From JBNJEM01 sp051745935 (lineage in GTDB: Bacteria; Planctomycetota; Planctomycetia; Pirellulales; Pirellulaceae): DNA of 6,817 nt. A model generated the notes under the pieces. That model searched no databases, was not told the origin of the DNA, and was given only the letters and a program-made list of their open reading frames with translations. Of the stretch, positions 1 through 5,392 are shown in pieces. A program made the translations under genes and the position numbers. How positions within the stretch are numbered: the first letter of the stretch is position 1; every line of letters begins with the position of its first letter. The stretch spans positions 1 through 6,817 of the forward strand of contig JBNJEM010000440.1 in NCBI GenBank assembly GCA_051745935.1, written 5' to 3'.

Positions 1-104
1 TATACCGGTCGCGGATGACTTTCTCCGCCGCCAGTCCGACCAACGGGAGGACGGCTTGCGTCGGGCGGCTTTCCACCCGGAAAAATCCAACCGCCTGAAA
101 TATA
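1..104 (+). repeat. 104-bp TA-flanked hairpin repeat, copy 1
   Basis: First of four near-identical 104-bp elements in the window. It starts TATACCGGTCGCGG and ends CCGCCTGAAATATA, and by eye it differs from the four-copy consensus at two positions. The last base lies directly beside the TAG stop of the minus-strand EEP hydrolase. The interior can fold on itself: GCCGC and CCGAC near the left pair with GTCGG and GCGGC on the right, and the GGAT/TTTC segment near the left end pairs with GGAAAAATCC near the right end. The left flank lies outside the window, so the full left boundary is inferred from the other copies. Confidence 0.85.
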
Positions 105-839
105 CTACGGCCTCAATTCCACCCGTACCTCCGCCACCAGTGGCAGGTGGTCGGACGCGGCGGTGGCAAGTCGGGTGTGTCCGGCGTAGGCGTTTTCAAC
201 CGACAGTGTGCCTCGAACAAAGATGTGGTCGAGTGGTCTCATCGGCATCCTGGCCGGAAAGGTGCGGATCATTCTTCCGGCCGAGCTGTAGCCGGCTGGA
301 TACATGACCCGTTTCCCGAGGTTGTTCCAGACATCATTGAAGTCCCCTCCCACCAGAATCGGCGTGTGGCGCTCGTGCCGAGTGAGCAAGACATGGCTCA
401 GCAAGCGGCGCAGCTGGATGCGACGTTCGATGCTGGACAACCCCAAGTGGACATTGGTGATGATTGCCGTTCGCTGATGCCCCTCCACCGACAACAGGCA
501 CCGGGTCACCAGCGCTTGCCGACGTTTCTTCATTGGGACGCTGAGATCGACGTGGCCCGTATGCCGAAGCGGATACCGGCTTAGGACCGCGTTGCCATAA
601 TGTCCCTTCTTCAAGTGGACGTTGCGCTGATAGGCATGATGTGGAAAGCCCAGCGCTTCAGCCAGTATCTCGACCTGTCGATCATGCCGCGACCGCGGCA
701 CGCCATCGTCCACTTCCTGCAGCAGTACGATATCAGGCGAGTAGTGGGCGATTGTTTCAATGATCCGCTCCAGCCGGTAGTGCCGATCGATGCCACCGAT
801 CCCCTTGTGAATGTTATACGTGATGATTCGAAAACGCAT
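105..839 (-). CDS. Endonuclease/exonuclease/phosphatase family hydrolase
   Basis: Metal-dependent phosphodiesterase or nuclease of the EEP superfamily (PF03372), 244 aa from the chosen start. All core motifs are visible: TYNIHKG (residues 7-13, with metal-site Asn9), LLQEVD with catalytic Glu43, GNAVLSRYP (83-91), NVHLGL with His132, GGDFND (Asp167, Asn169), PLDHIFV, and the C-terminal ASDHLPL with the Asp230-His231 pair. The family is broad (exonuclease III-like, phospholipid and sugar-phosphate phosphatases). The NIHKG start resembles the EEP proteins found near cardiolipin synthases, but no such neighbour is seen, so the substrate is unknown. An in-frame ATG at 899 would add 20 residues. 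The ATG at 839 is preferred because family members begin just before TYNIHKG and because a -10-like TATACT lies at 893-888, downstream of the longer start. No signal peptide is seen. The stop codon touches repeat copy 1. Confidence 0.9.
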   Translation of the reverse strand: MRFRIITYNIHKGIGGIDRHYRLERIIETIAHYSPDIVLLQEVDDGVPRSRHDRQVEILAEALGFPHHAYQRNVHLKKGHYGNAVLSRYPLRHTGHVDLSVPMKKRRQALVTRCLLSVEGHQRTAIITNVHLGLSSIERRIQLRRLLSHVLLTRHERHTPILVGGDFNDVWNNLGKRVMYPAGYSSAGRMIRTFPARMPMRPLDHIFVRGTLSVENAYAGHTRLATAASDHLPLVAEVRVELRP

Positions 840-1171
840 GAAGACGTTCCGGCTTTCCATAGGCACCGTGCACTTGTCGACAGAAGCAGTATAACGCATG
901 GTGTACGTGAAATCATCCGAGTCAGAGAAAGGGAGAATGCATTACAGCCATAACCGAGGTATAATCAATGTGTTTAACATGGCGCCTAGTTCGACAGCGC
1001 CACTTCCCCCGCCGGCACGGGGCCGGTGGGGCTAAAACTTTCTATCGTAACGCCTTGCGTTCATCGGTCGAACCAAAGGGGCGCTGACGAACTAGACTGC
1101 TTCATCATCCCTGGCCGGGGCTCTATCAGGGCCTGTCGCCCGTCTTTGCTTGTGGCAAAAGGAATCGCACC
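840..1171. other. Gene-free region between divergent genes
   Basis: No convincing coding frame is seen. It should carry the promoters for the minus-strand EEP gene and the plus-strand TrmO-like gene. Candidates are a TATACT on the minus strand (893-888) and a perfect TATAAT on the plus strand (960-965), but neither has a good -35 hexamer at normal spacing. The best structured site is a stem-loop at 1007-1031. Confidence 0.5.
1007..1031 (+). other. GC-rich stem-loop
   Basis: CCCCGCCGG (1007-1015) pairs with CCGGTGGGG (1023-1031), a nine-pair stem with one G-U pair and a 7-nt loop. It is followed by CTAAAACTTTC rather than a T-run, so it is a poor intrinsic terminator. A smaller GGCGC/GCGCC pair lies just upstream (about 981-1001). 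It could be a leader structure for the TrmO-like gene or a transcription boundary; nothing decides between these. Confidence 0.45.
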
Positions 1172-1675
1172 ATGAAAAGTCTGTCTTTGTTGTTAATCGT
1201 CGCCTTGGTTTTCGGCATGGGAATGGTCAATGGGCTGCACGCCGGCGGCGGAGGCAAGGAGTTCCGTGTCCGAGCCATCGGCCATGTCCAGAAAACGGAC
1301 GACCGGACCCGCATCGTCCTCGACAAGGAATACGAACCGGGCTTGCTCGGCCTGGACGGTTTTACCCATGTTTACATTTTTTGGTGGTTTGATGAAAATG
1401 ACACCCCGAAGGGGAGATCGGTTCTCCAAGTGCATCCGAGGGGCAACGGAAGGAACCCGCTGACCGGGGTGTTTGCCACGCGATCGCCCCGGCGGCCCAA
1501 CCTCATCGCCTTGACGTTGTGTAAGATCGTGGCAGTTGAAGAAAATGGGGTTCAGGTGGAAAAAATTGACGCCTTCGATGGCACCCCGGTACTCGACCTA
1601 AAGCCCTTTCTGCCTGGTTATGATACGGCTAATGACGCCGCCGTGCCCGACTGGCTGAAGAACGACCGGCAATAG
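1172..1675 (+). CDS. Exported TrmO/TsaA-like (UPF0066) protein
   Basis: 167 aa. Residues 30-150 match the TrmO (YaeB/UPF0066) fold: GHVQKT, the LDGFTHVYIFWWF strand (61-73), GVFATRSPRRPN (99-110), and DAFDGTPVLDLKPFLPGYD (133-151). Known TrmO enzymes use S-adenosylmethionine to N6-methylate the t6A37 base of tRNA in the cytoplasm. Here the domain is preceded by a clear signal-peptide-like leader: MKS, a hydrophobic run to about residue 22, and an LHA-G cleavage-type site near 24. Export would remove it from tRNA and from the cytoplasmic SAM pool, so a tRNA role is doubtful and the real substrate is unknown. It is followed by a second methyltransferase with a similar leader, separated by repeat copy 2, which suggests a functional pair. 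A GGAATC sequence before the ATG is a weak ribosome binding site. The family call is firm; the function is open. Confidence 0.85.
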   Translation: MKSLSLLLIVALVFGMGMVNGLHAGGGGKEFRVRAIGHVQKTDDRTRIVLDKEYEPGLLGLDGFTHVYIFWWFDENDTPKGRSVLQVHPRGNGRNPLTGVFATRSPRRPNLIALTLCKIVAVEENGVQVEKIDAFDGTPVLDLKPFLPGYDTANDAAVPDWLKNDRQ

Positions 1676-1730
1676 CTCGCCACAAACCAAGTGGCGCCTC
1701 GTTGCTACCATGGGCCGCCGCGGAAGGGAA

Positions 1731-1834
1731 TACACCGGTCGCGGATGATTTTGTCCGCCGCGAGTTCGACCAACGGGAGGACGGCTTGCGTCGGGCAGCT
1801 TTCCACCCGGAAAAACCCAACCGCCTGAAATATA
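1731..1834 (+). repeat. 104-bp TA-flanked hairpin repeat, copy 2
   Basis: Same orientation and length as copy 1. It is the most diverged copy, with about five differences from consensus, including TACA for TATA at the left end. It sits 55 nt after the TrmO-like stop and 25 nt before the methyltransferase start, so it may split what was one operon or add a transcribed hairpin ahead of the methyltransferase. Confidence 0.9.
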
Positions 1835-1859
1835 GCAACTTACTTTGGAGAGATACAAC

Positions 1860-2591
1860 ATGACATTGAAAATGGTTGTTAGTCTGATAGGGATTCTTGG
1901 TCTCGCCGCAGTGGAGCCCCCAGTCCATGCTCAAACCTCGTCAGCGCCAAAAGGGATTGAGAAGGAGCAATCACTCCGAAGCCGGTATGCCCATGTCGTC
2001 AAGGACATTCTCACGTACTGCGAACCCGAGAAGGGGTTTTGGGTCGATCTGGGAGCGGGGAAGGGACAGGTGGCCATGCCGCTGATCGAAGCGACCGATA
2101 ACCCGGTCGTCATGCTCGATCCCAATGCGGAAGCCATGAAAAAGGGCCTGGAAAAAGCCAGGAGTCAGGGATTGGGGAACCGGCTGTCCGCCGTGGTCGG
2201 TGTTGCCGAGGACATGCCGTTTCCGGACAACTCCGTCGATCTTGTCGTGAGTCGCGGGTCGATCTTTTTTTGGGATGACCGCGCGAAGGGACTGCGCGAG
2301 GTGTACCGGGTGCTGCGGCCCGGTGGAAAAGCATACATTGGCGGCGGCGCGGGCAGCGGTTATCCTGAGCAGGCCACCCGGAAGCTGATCGAGAGTCGCA
2401 AGGAAAAAATGCGGGGGGAAGACGCCGAGAAATGGAAACGGTTCGTTGAACTTCGGCGGCCGCAACAGATGCGACAGTGGGTCGAAGCGGCGGAGCTGCC
2501 CACGTTCCAAATCATGGGAAAAGGCGCGATTTCCGCCGAGGACGAACGGGTGGGCCAGGGCGTATGGCTGCGGTTTACCAAACAGGAGTGA
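1860..2591 (+). CDS. Class I SAM-dependent methyltransferase with signal peptide
   Basis: 243 aa. The Rossmann-type methyltransferase domain covers about residues 40-165: motif I VDLGAGKG (62-69), the acidic end of strand 2 VVMLDPN (83-89), GVAEDMPFPDNSVDLVVSRG (114-133), and the LREVYRVLRPGGKAYIGGG post-motif region (145-163). This is the UbiE/Methyltransf_11 type. The N-terminus (MTLKMVVSLIGILGLAAVEPP, then VHA-Q near residue 24) reads as a secretion signal, as in the upstream TrmO-like protein. The start is the ATG at 1860, with TTTGGAGAG about nine bases upstream; a TTG at 1845 lies on that ribosome binding site and is rejected. The cupin gene begins seven bases after the stop, so the two are likely cotranscribed. 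The substrate cannot be read from sequence: small-molecule, metalloid or quinone methylation are all possible. An exported SAM-dependent enzyme is unusual. Confidence 0.88.
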   Translation: MTLKMVVSLIGILGLAAVEPPVHAQTSSAPKGIEKEQSLRSRYAHVVKDILTYCEPEKGFWVDLGAGKGQVAMPLIEATDNPVVMLDPNAEAMKKGLEKARSQGLGNRLSAVVGVAEDMPFPDNSVDLVVSRGSIFFWDDRAKGLREVYRVLRPGGKAYIGGGAGSGYPEQATRKLIESRKEKMRGEDAEKWKRFVELRRPQQMRQWVEAAELPTFQIMGKGAISAEDERVGQGVWLRFTKQE

Positions 2592-2598
2592 AGTTCGC

Positions 2599-3099
2599 AT
2601 GCCTCAAGAGCCCACCAAGTCCCCGCTTGTTCGCCGGCGCGAGGAGGTCGACACGATCGATTGCCCATTTGGGCAGGTGGAGCGGATTGTGACCGGCGGC
2701 GAAGGCGGCGTTGCCAACGTCCATGTCGTCAGCGTTACCAAAGGCCTGCCACACCGCCATGAGGGCTACGATGAGGTCGATTTTACCGGTCGCGGATGAC
2801 TTTCTCCGCCGCGAGTCCGACCAACGGGAGGACGGCTTGCGTCGGGCAGCTTTCCAACTGGAAAAATCCAACCGCCTGAAATATACTTCCTCTCCGGCAC
2901 GGGAACCGTGACGCTCCGTGATGAAACCAGCGCCGTGGGCCCCGGCAGCGTTGCCGTGATTCCCGCGGGCGTGCCACACAGCCTGGAAGCCGCGCCGAGC
3001 GAGCAACTGGAATTGGTCATCTTTGGCACCCCGCCCATGTCACTGGAGGACGAACGGGCCAGCCCGAGAAAGGTGAGCCCCGGCGAACTGGACCACTGA
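2599..3099 (+). pseudogene. Cupin-domain protein gene split by repeat copy 3
   Basis: Two halves of one cupin. The first half (from the ATG at 2599) ends in KGLPHRHEGYDEVD (48-61), containing the HxH...E metal-ligand motif. The frame then enters the repeat and stops at TGA 2797-2799. After the repeat, the same frame continues YFLSGTGTVTLRDE, then GSVAVIPAGVPHSLEA with the second-motif His, and ends at 3097-3099. Deleting 102 bp (the element plus one TA) restores D-Y-F-L-S exactly and gives a normal 132-aa single-domain cupin. The insertion length is a multiple of three and the inserted frame has only that one TGA, so rare readthrough would give a full protein with 34 extra residues. As it stands the metal site is broken. 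The gene lies between the methyltransferase and the PadR regulator and was presumably part of their pathway. Confidence 0.88.
2782..2885 (+). repeat. 104-bp TA-flanked hairpin repeat, copy 3 (inside cupin gene)
   Basis: Same length and orientation as copies 1 and 2, with about three differences from consensus (TTTA for TATA at the left edge, and AACT for ACCC inside the small TTTCC/GGAAA hairpin). It interrupts the cupin coding sequence after codon 61. The coding frame proves both ends of the element and the TA target. Confidence 0.93.
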
Positions 3100-3161
3100 G
3101 AGCGTCGCCTTGGCGGGCCGCCTCTGGCCAACAACACTCAAGTTCAAAAGGGGCTAAAGTC

Positions 3162-3551
3162 ATGACAGCACACCAAGGAAAGAGCTCGCACGATTGGGCT
3201 AATTGTCCTTGCAGCGGCGGAACGCTGGACCGACTGATTCGGCCGGCCATCCTCGTCGTCCTGGCCGAGGGGCCCGTGCACGGCTATCGGCTCGCCGATC
3301 AGATTGGCCAAATGCCAATGTTCGCCGATGCCAAACCGGACGGCTCGGGCGTGTATCGCTTCCTGAAAACCATGGAAGGAGAAGGACTCGTTACCTCCTC
3401 TTGGGACACCTCCCAAAGCGGCCCGGCCAGAAAAACCTACGAGATCACCGATGCGGGCAAGGACTGCCTGCGGGAATGGGTCAAGACGTTGGAAGACTAC
3501 CGAACCGGATTGAACGCCCTCTTGAAGGCCGCCCGCAAAGCCACCGAGTAA
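3162..3551 (+). CDS. PadR-family transcriptional regulator
   Basis: 129 aa winged-helix regulator. The PadR signature begins at CPCSGGTLDRLIRPAILVVLAEGP and HGYRLADQIG (about 15-50), followed by the GVYRFLKTMEGEGLV recognition and wing region (62-76), RKTYEITDAGKDCLREW (about 89-105) and a C-terminal dimerisation helix. The N-terminal Cys15-x-Cys17, with His10 nearby, could bind a metal or respond to thiols, but this is inferred only. The start ATG has AAAAGGGGC about nine bases upstream. It lies 62 bases after the cupin and probably controls the methyltransferase-cupin unit, since PadR regulators usually repress neighbouring genes. No clear dyad operator was found upstream of the methyltransferase. 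Confidence 0.9.
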   Translation: MTAHQGKSSHDWANCPCSGGTLDRLIRPAILVVLAEGPVHGYRLADQIGQMPMFADAKPDGSGVYRFLKTMEGEGLVTSSWDTSQSGPARKTYEITDAGKDCLREWVKTLEDYRTGLNALLKAARKATE

Positions 3552-3700
3552 GGCTGCGGAGAGCATACATAACAGTTCGTCGACTATGGGGTTTTTCCCC
3601 CGCCGGCCCCAGCACACCTGCACAACATATGCACAAGACGACCGGCGGATGAGAAATCACCAAGAAAATGCTCTTTGTGAAAACGACGAATTTAGCGAAG
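3552..3700. other. Short gene-free stretch after padR-like gene
   Basis: No coding frame is credible. A small GGGG-TTTTT-CCCC hairpin at 3588-3600 lies 36 bases after the PadR stop, but it has no T-tract after it, so it is only a weak terminator candidate. Confidence 0.4.
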
Positions 3701-3841
3701 CTAATGCGAGGTGTATGTCATCGGCCGCAGGATCACCTCGACAGCCTGTCCATCAACCATCTTCGTGTCTTCATCGAGCTCGATGGTTTTGCCATGTGCC
3801 TTTCCACGGATCCTTTTCGTCGTTTCTTTCTCCCGCGTCAT
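3701..3841 (-). CDS. Small AF2212/DUF104-type antitoxin-like protein
   Basis: 46-aa reading frame. The core KRIRGKAHGKTIELDEDTKM followed by VDGQAVEVILRP (residues 9-40) matches the pattern of AF2212-like/DUF104 antitoxins, short beta-rich proteins (RGKvHGKtIELdedl...dGqeVeV) usually encoded just before a PIN-domain or RelE-type toxin. The charged leader MTREKETT precedes it. Family members commonly have another 20-35 residues after the VEV strand, so the TYTSH end may be a truncation. No toxin-like frame follows within the 150 bases downstream or lies upstream, so it is an orphan. No strong ribosome binding site precedes the ATG. It could be a relic rather than an active gene. Confidence 0.6.
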   Translation of the reverse strand: MTREKETTKRIRGKAHGKTIELDEDTKMVDGQAVEVILRPMTYTSH

Positions 3842-3920
3842 GTCGAAGAGCCCGGGAGCTCAAAGGCCATGATTTCTCAACATCTCACATTGCGTTAAGC
3901 CTGGCAACACGGTCTCCGCA

Positions 3921-3942
3921 GACAAACCCCCCTTTGTTTGTC
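3921..3942. other. Short hairpin GACAAAC/GTTTGTC
   Basis: GACAAAC (3921-3927) and GTTTGTC (3936-3942) form a perfect 7-bp stem with an 8-nt C/T loop. There is no T-run on either side, so it is not a typical terminator. It lies about 80 bases upstream of the small antitoxin-like gene and could be an operator-type dyad. Confidence 0.35.
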
Positions 3943-3995
3943 GACGGAAATCAAAAACATTCGAAAGAAGTCTGCAATCATGGTATATGCGGAGA

Positions 3996-4099
3996 TATAT
4001 TGCAGGCGGTTGGATTTTTCCGGATGGAAAGCTGCCCGACGCAAGCCGTCCTCCCGTTGGTCGGACTCGCGGCGGAGAAATTCATCCGAGACCGGTATA
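3996..4099 (-). repeat. 104-bp TA-flanked hairpin repeat, copy 4 (inverted)
   Basis: Reverse-oriented copy: it begins TATATTGCAGGCGG and ends GACCGGTATA. It has about four differences from consensus and the same 104-bp length, again with TA at both edges. It lies between the small antitoxin-like gene and the HEPN/DUF4258 operon and does not touch a gene. Confidence 0.92.
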
Positions 4100-4177
4100 A
4101 CGCTTTCGGTGTACGGTGTAAGATACCAAAAGGCCCCCACCATCACGAAAACGGTTCCTGACACGTTTTCCCCCGAC

Positions 4178-4199
4178 AAAACCCGCCTTTTTCGGCGGC
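4178..4199 (-). terminator. Intrinsic terminator of the HEPN-DUF4258-YgiT operon
   Basis: On the minus strand CCGCC (4198-4194), a GAAAAA loop and GGCGG (4187-4183) form a stem followed by GTTTTGTC. It lies 38 bases beyond the stop of the YgiT-type gene, the right place and orientation. The stem is short (5 bp) but the A-rich loop and T-run fit. Confidence 0.6.
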
Positions 4200-4236
4200 T
4201 CCGCGTGCATCGTGTTGTTCGGCGGTGGCTGGAAGT

Positions 4237-4458
4237 TCACGCAGCGTAGCGGATGATCTCCAGCTCGGCCTCACTGTCCACGCGAGCAAGCATTTCATCC
4301 ACTCGCCCCAAGACACTGTCGTGCAACAAGTATTCAGTACAGTTTCCGCACTGCAAGACCGGAAGGTCCTTCAGGATCACAATGGTCATGTCCCGTAGCT
4401 TGAACGGCAGGTTTGTATTCGTCGCTTTTAGCTCGGAGCCACAAACGGTGCATTTCAT
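4237..4458 (-). CDS. YgiT-type zinc-finger protein (antitoxin MqsA N-domain-like)
   Basis: 73 aa. Two CxxC pairs, C3-C6 and C37-C40, flank a beta-rich middle (ATNTNLPFKLRDMTIVILKDLPVL), the pattern of YgiT-type zinc-finger domains and of the MqsA N-terminal domain. The C-terminal tail ends DEMLARVDSEAELEIIRYAA. It lacks the Xre-type helix-turn-helix of full MqsA, so it should neutralise a partner rather than bind DNA unaided. The start is the ATG at 4458, with GAGGAGG about eight bases upstream. The ATG shares one base with the TGA of the DUF4258 gene (TGATG), so translation is probably coupled. YgiT-type finger proteins are typically found next to DUF4258 proteins, which supports a toxin-antitoxin reading. 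Confidence 0.85.
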   Translation of the reverse strand: MKCTVCGSELKATNTNLPFKLRDMTIVILKDLPVLQCGNCTEYLLHDSVLGRVDEMLARVDSEAELEIIRYAA

Positions 4459-4799
4459 CAATTGGACCTCCTCTTTTTGAGGTTTTCTTCCCACTCTGCC
4501 ACGTCCGGGCGGTACGCCGTCACAACCCTGACATTATACCCTTCGACGTCCACGGCGAATAGCACGTGAAAGTAGTCCGCGTCGTGGTGCGCGAGCACCA
4601 AGTAGCTCGGCAGATACTTGTCATCCGGATACGCCTCGACCAACTCGTAAGTATCCGCAGCCGCCAGAATAAACTCTCGCGGAATGAACCGATCCGCCAG
4701 GCGCATATTAACGTGATAAGTCCAAAGGATTTGCCGCCGTCGAACGCACTCCTCGATGAACGCGATCGGATTATCTGGCAGTTTACGCTCGTGTGTCAC
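4458..4799 (-). CDS. DUF4258 domain protein (putative toxin partner)
   Basis: 113 aa. The DUF4258 core covers about residues 20-105: the YHVNMRLADRFIPREFI segment (28-44, with the H...R pattern of the family), YELVEAYPDDKYLPSYLVLAH, and the DADYFHVLFAVD and YNVRVVTAYRP strands. DUF4258 proteins are small RelE/BrnT-like folds often paired with YgiT-type zinc fingers; some are thought to be RNase toxins. The start is taken as the GTG at 4799, whose GTGA overlaps the stop of the upstream gene and which gives a normal-length protein. An ATG at 4907 would add 36 residues that are only the other frame of the upstream gene's tail. Residues MRLADR and TAYRP could supply basic catalytic residues, but that is inference. 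Confidence 0.85.
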   Translation of the reverse strand: MTHERKLPDNPIAFIEECVRRRQILWTYHVNMRLADRFIPREFILAAADTYELVEAYPDDKYLPSYLVLAHHDADYFHVLFAVDVEGYNVRVVTAYRPDVAEWEENLKKRRSN

Positions 4800-5374
4800 G
4801 TCATGGACTCCGTCTGGTGGTACCCAGCAGTCGGCGAACGCCACGCTTCCGGGCAGGCGGTGACGGCCTTCCATCGACATCTCGCCCGCCCGTCCGCTCC
4901 GGTGCATGCGATTTGTTCGGCCGATTCTTCCGCGTACTGTCGCTTCCAGTCGTTCAGGAGAGCAACGAACGTGTCCCAGGGAGTGGACTTATCAACAAGA
5001 ATGTTGATCTCACCTTGGATGGCGTCGGGATCTTCACTGACGCGTACACCCTGTGAACGCAGGTAGTTTGCAAGTGCCTGCGCATGTTCGGGCTTCGCGA
5101 ACAAGGAATGGGCTTCCAGCGCTTGGACCGGAATGATGTACTCGACCGCGCGTTTTCCGCGTAAATTCACAGGTCTGTATTCGATGTCCGCAATCTCTTC
5201 GGCAGGAAGCTCTGTGGAGTTCCAGTTCCCTCTCCCCACTTCGTAACGCACCAAGTAGAGGTGTCTTCCTCCCATGCCGATCGGACCACGGTCTTCCGAG
5301 ACCCGCCCTACAAAAGGTCTGCCGGCCATGTAAAAAGTCACCTTCGCTCCAATTGGAATTTCGCGCGAATTCAT
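4796..5374 (-). CDS. Unrecognised 192-aa protein of HEPN/DUF4258 operon
   Basis: No family was recognised. Two parts are visible. Residues 1-67 look like a small all-beta barrel (IPIGAKVTFYMAGRPFVGRV, then HLYLVRYEVGRGNW and ELPAEEIADIEY), of the SH3/KOW or Tudor kind used for RNA or protein binding. Residues 75-147 are mixed alpha/beta (VEYIIPVQALEAHSL, PEHAQALANYLRSQG, GEINILVDKSTPWDTFVALLNDWKRQY). The tail (148-192) is rich in Arg, Ala and Cys and carries three cysteines (157, 166, 174). The start ATG has GGAGG six bases upstream and lies 18 bases after the HEPN gene stop. The stop TGA overlaps the GTG of the DUF4258 gene. The context says it belongs to the same module, perhaps as adaptor or regulator. 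Confidence 0.75.
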   Translation of the reverse strand: MNSREIPIGAKVTFYMAGRPFVGRVSEDRGPIGMGGRHLYLVRYEVGRGNWNSTELPAEEIADIEYRPVNLRGKRAVEYIIPVQALEAHSLFAKPEHAQALANYLRSQGVRVSEDPDAIQGEINILVDKSTPWDTFVALLNDWKRQYAEESAEQIACTGADGRARCRWKAVTACPEAWRSPTAGYHQTESMT

Positions 5375-5392
5375 GTTGCCTCCAGTTTGTGA

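Larger units (their letters stand above)
3842..4236. other. Gene-free stretch holding repeat copy 4 and terminator
   Basis: No gene is supported. Contents: a perfect 7-bp hairpin (3921-3942), repeat copy 4 (3996-4099) and a minus-strand terminator (about 4178-4199). The remaining sequence has stops in all frames at short spacing. Confidence 0.5.

Noticed and set aside
1845..1860. TTG at 1845 as the methyltransferase start
   Set aside because: It overlaps the GGAG ribosome binding site that properly positions the ATG at 1860, and it would put charged residues ahead of the signal peptide.
1971..2600. 209-aa open frame on the minus strand opposite the methyltransferase
   Set aside because: It lies entirely antisense to a gene with clear methyltransferase motifs, and its residue pattern (His, Pro, Arg rich) is that of an antisense shadow.
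2575..3006. 143-aa minus-strand frame running through repeat copy 3
   Set aside because: It is antisense to both cupin halves and stays open only because the repeat happens to lack stops in that frame. The same repeat-derived peptide appears in frames at the other copies, which can mislead annotation.
1..4099. The four repeats as a CRISPR array
   Set aside because: The units are 104 bp, spaced by 0.9 kb or more, in both orientations and with genes between them, unlike the short regular repeats of CRISPR.
3586..4161. 191-aa plus-strand frame across 3586-4161
   Set aside because: It is antisense to the small antitoxin-like gene and runs through the inverted repeat. It has no recognisable motif and no ribosome binding site.
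4458..4907. Longer 149-aa form of the DUF4258 protein starting at 4907
   Set aside because: The extra 36 residues overlap the coding tail of the upstream gene and do not look like part of the domain. The GTG at 4799 gives a GTGA overlap and a family-typical length.
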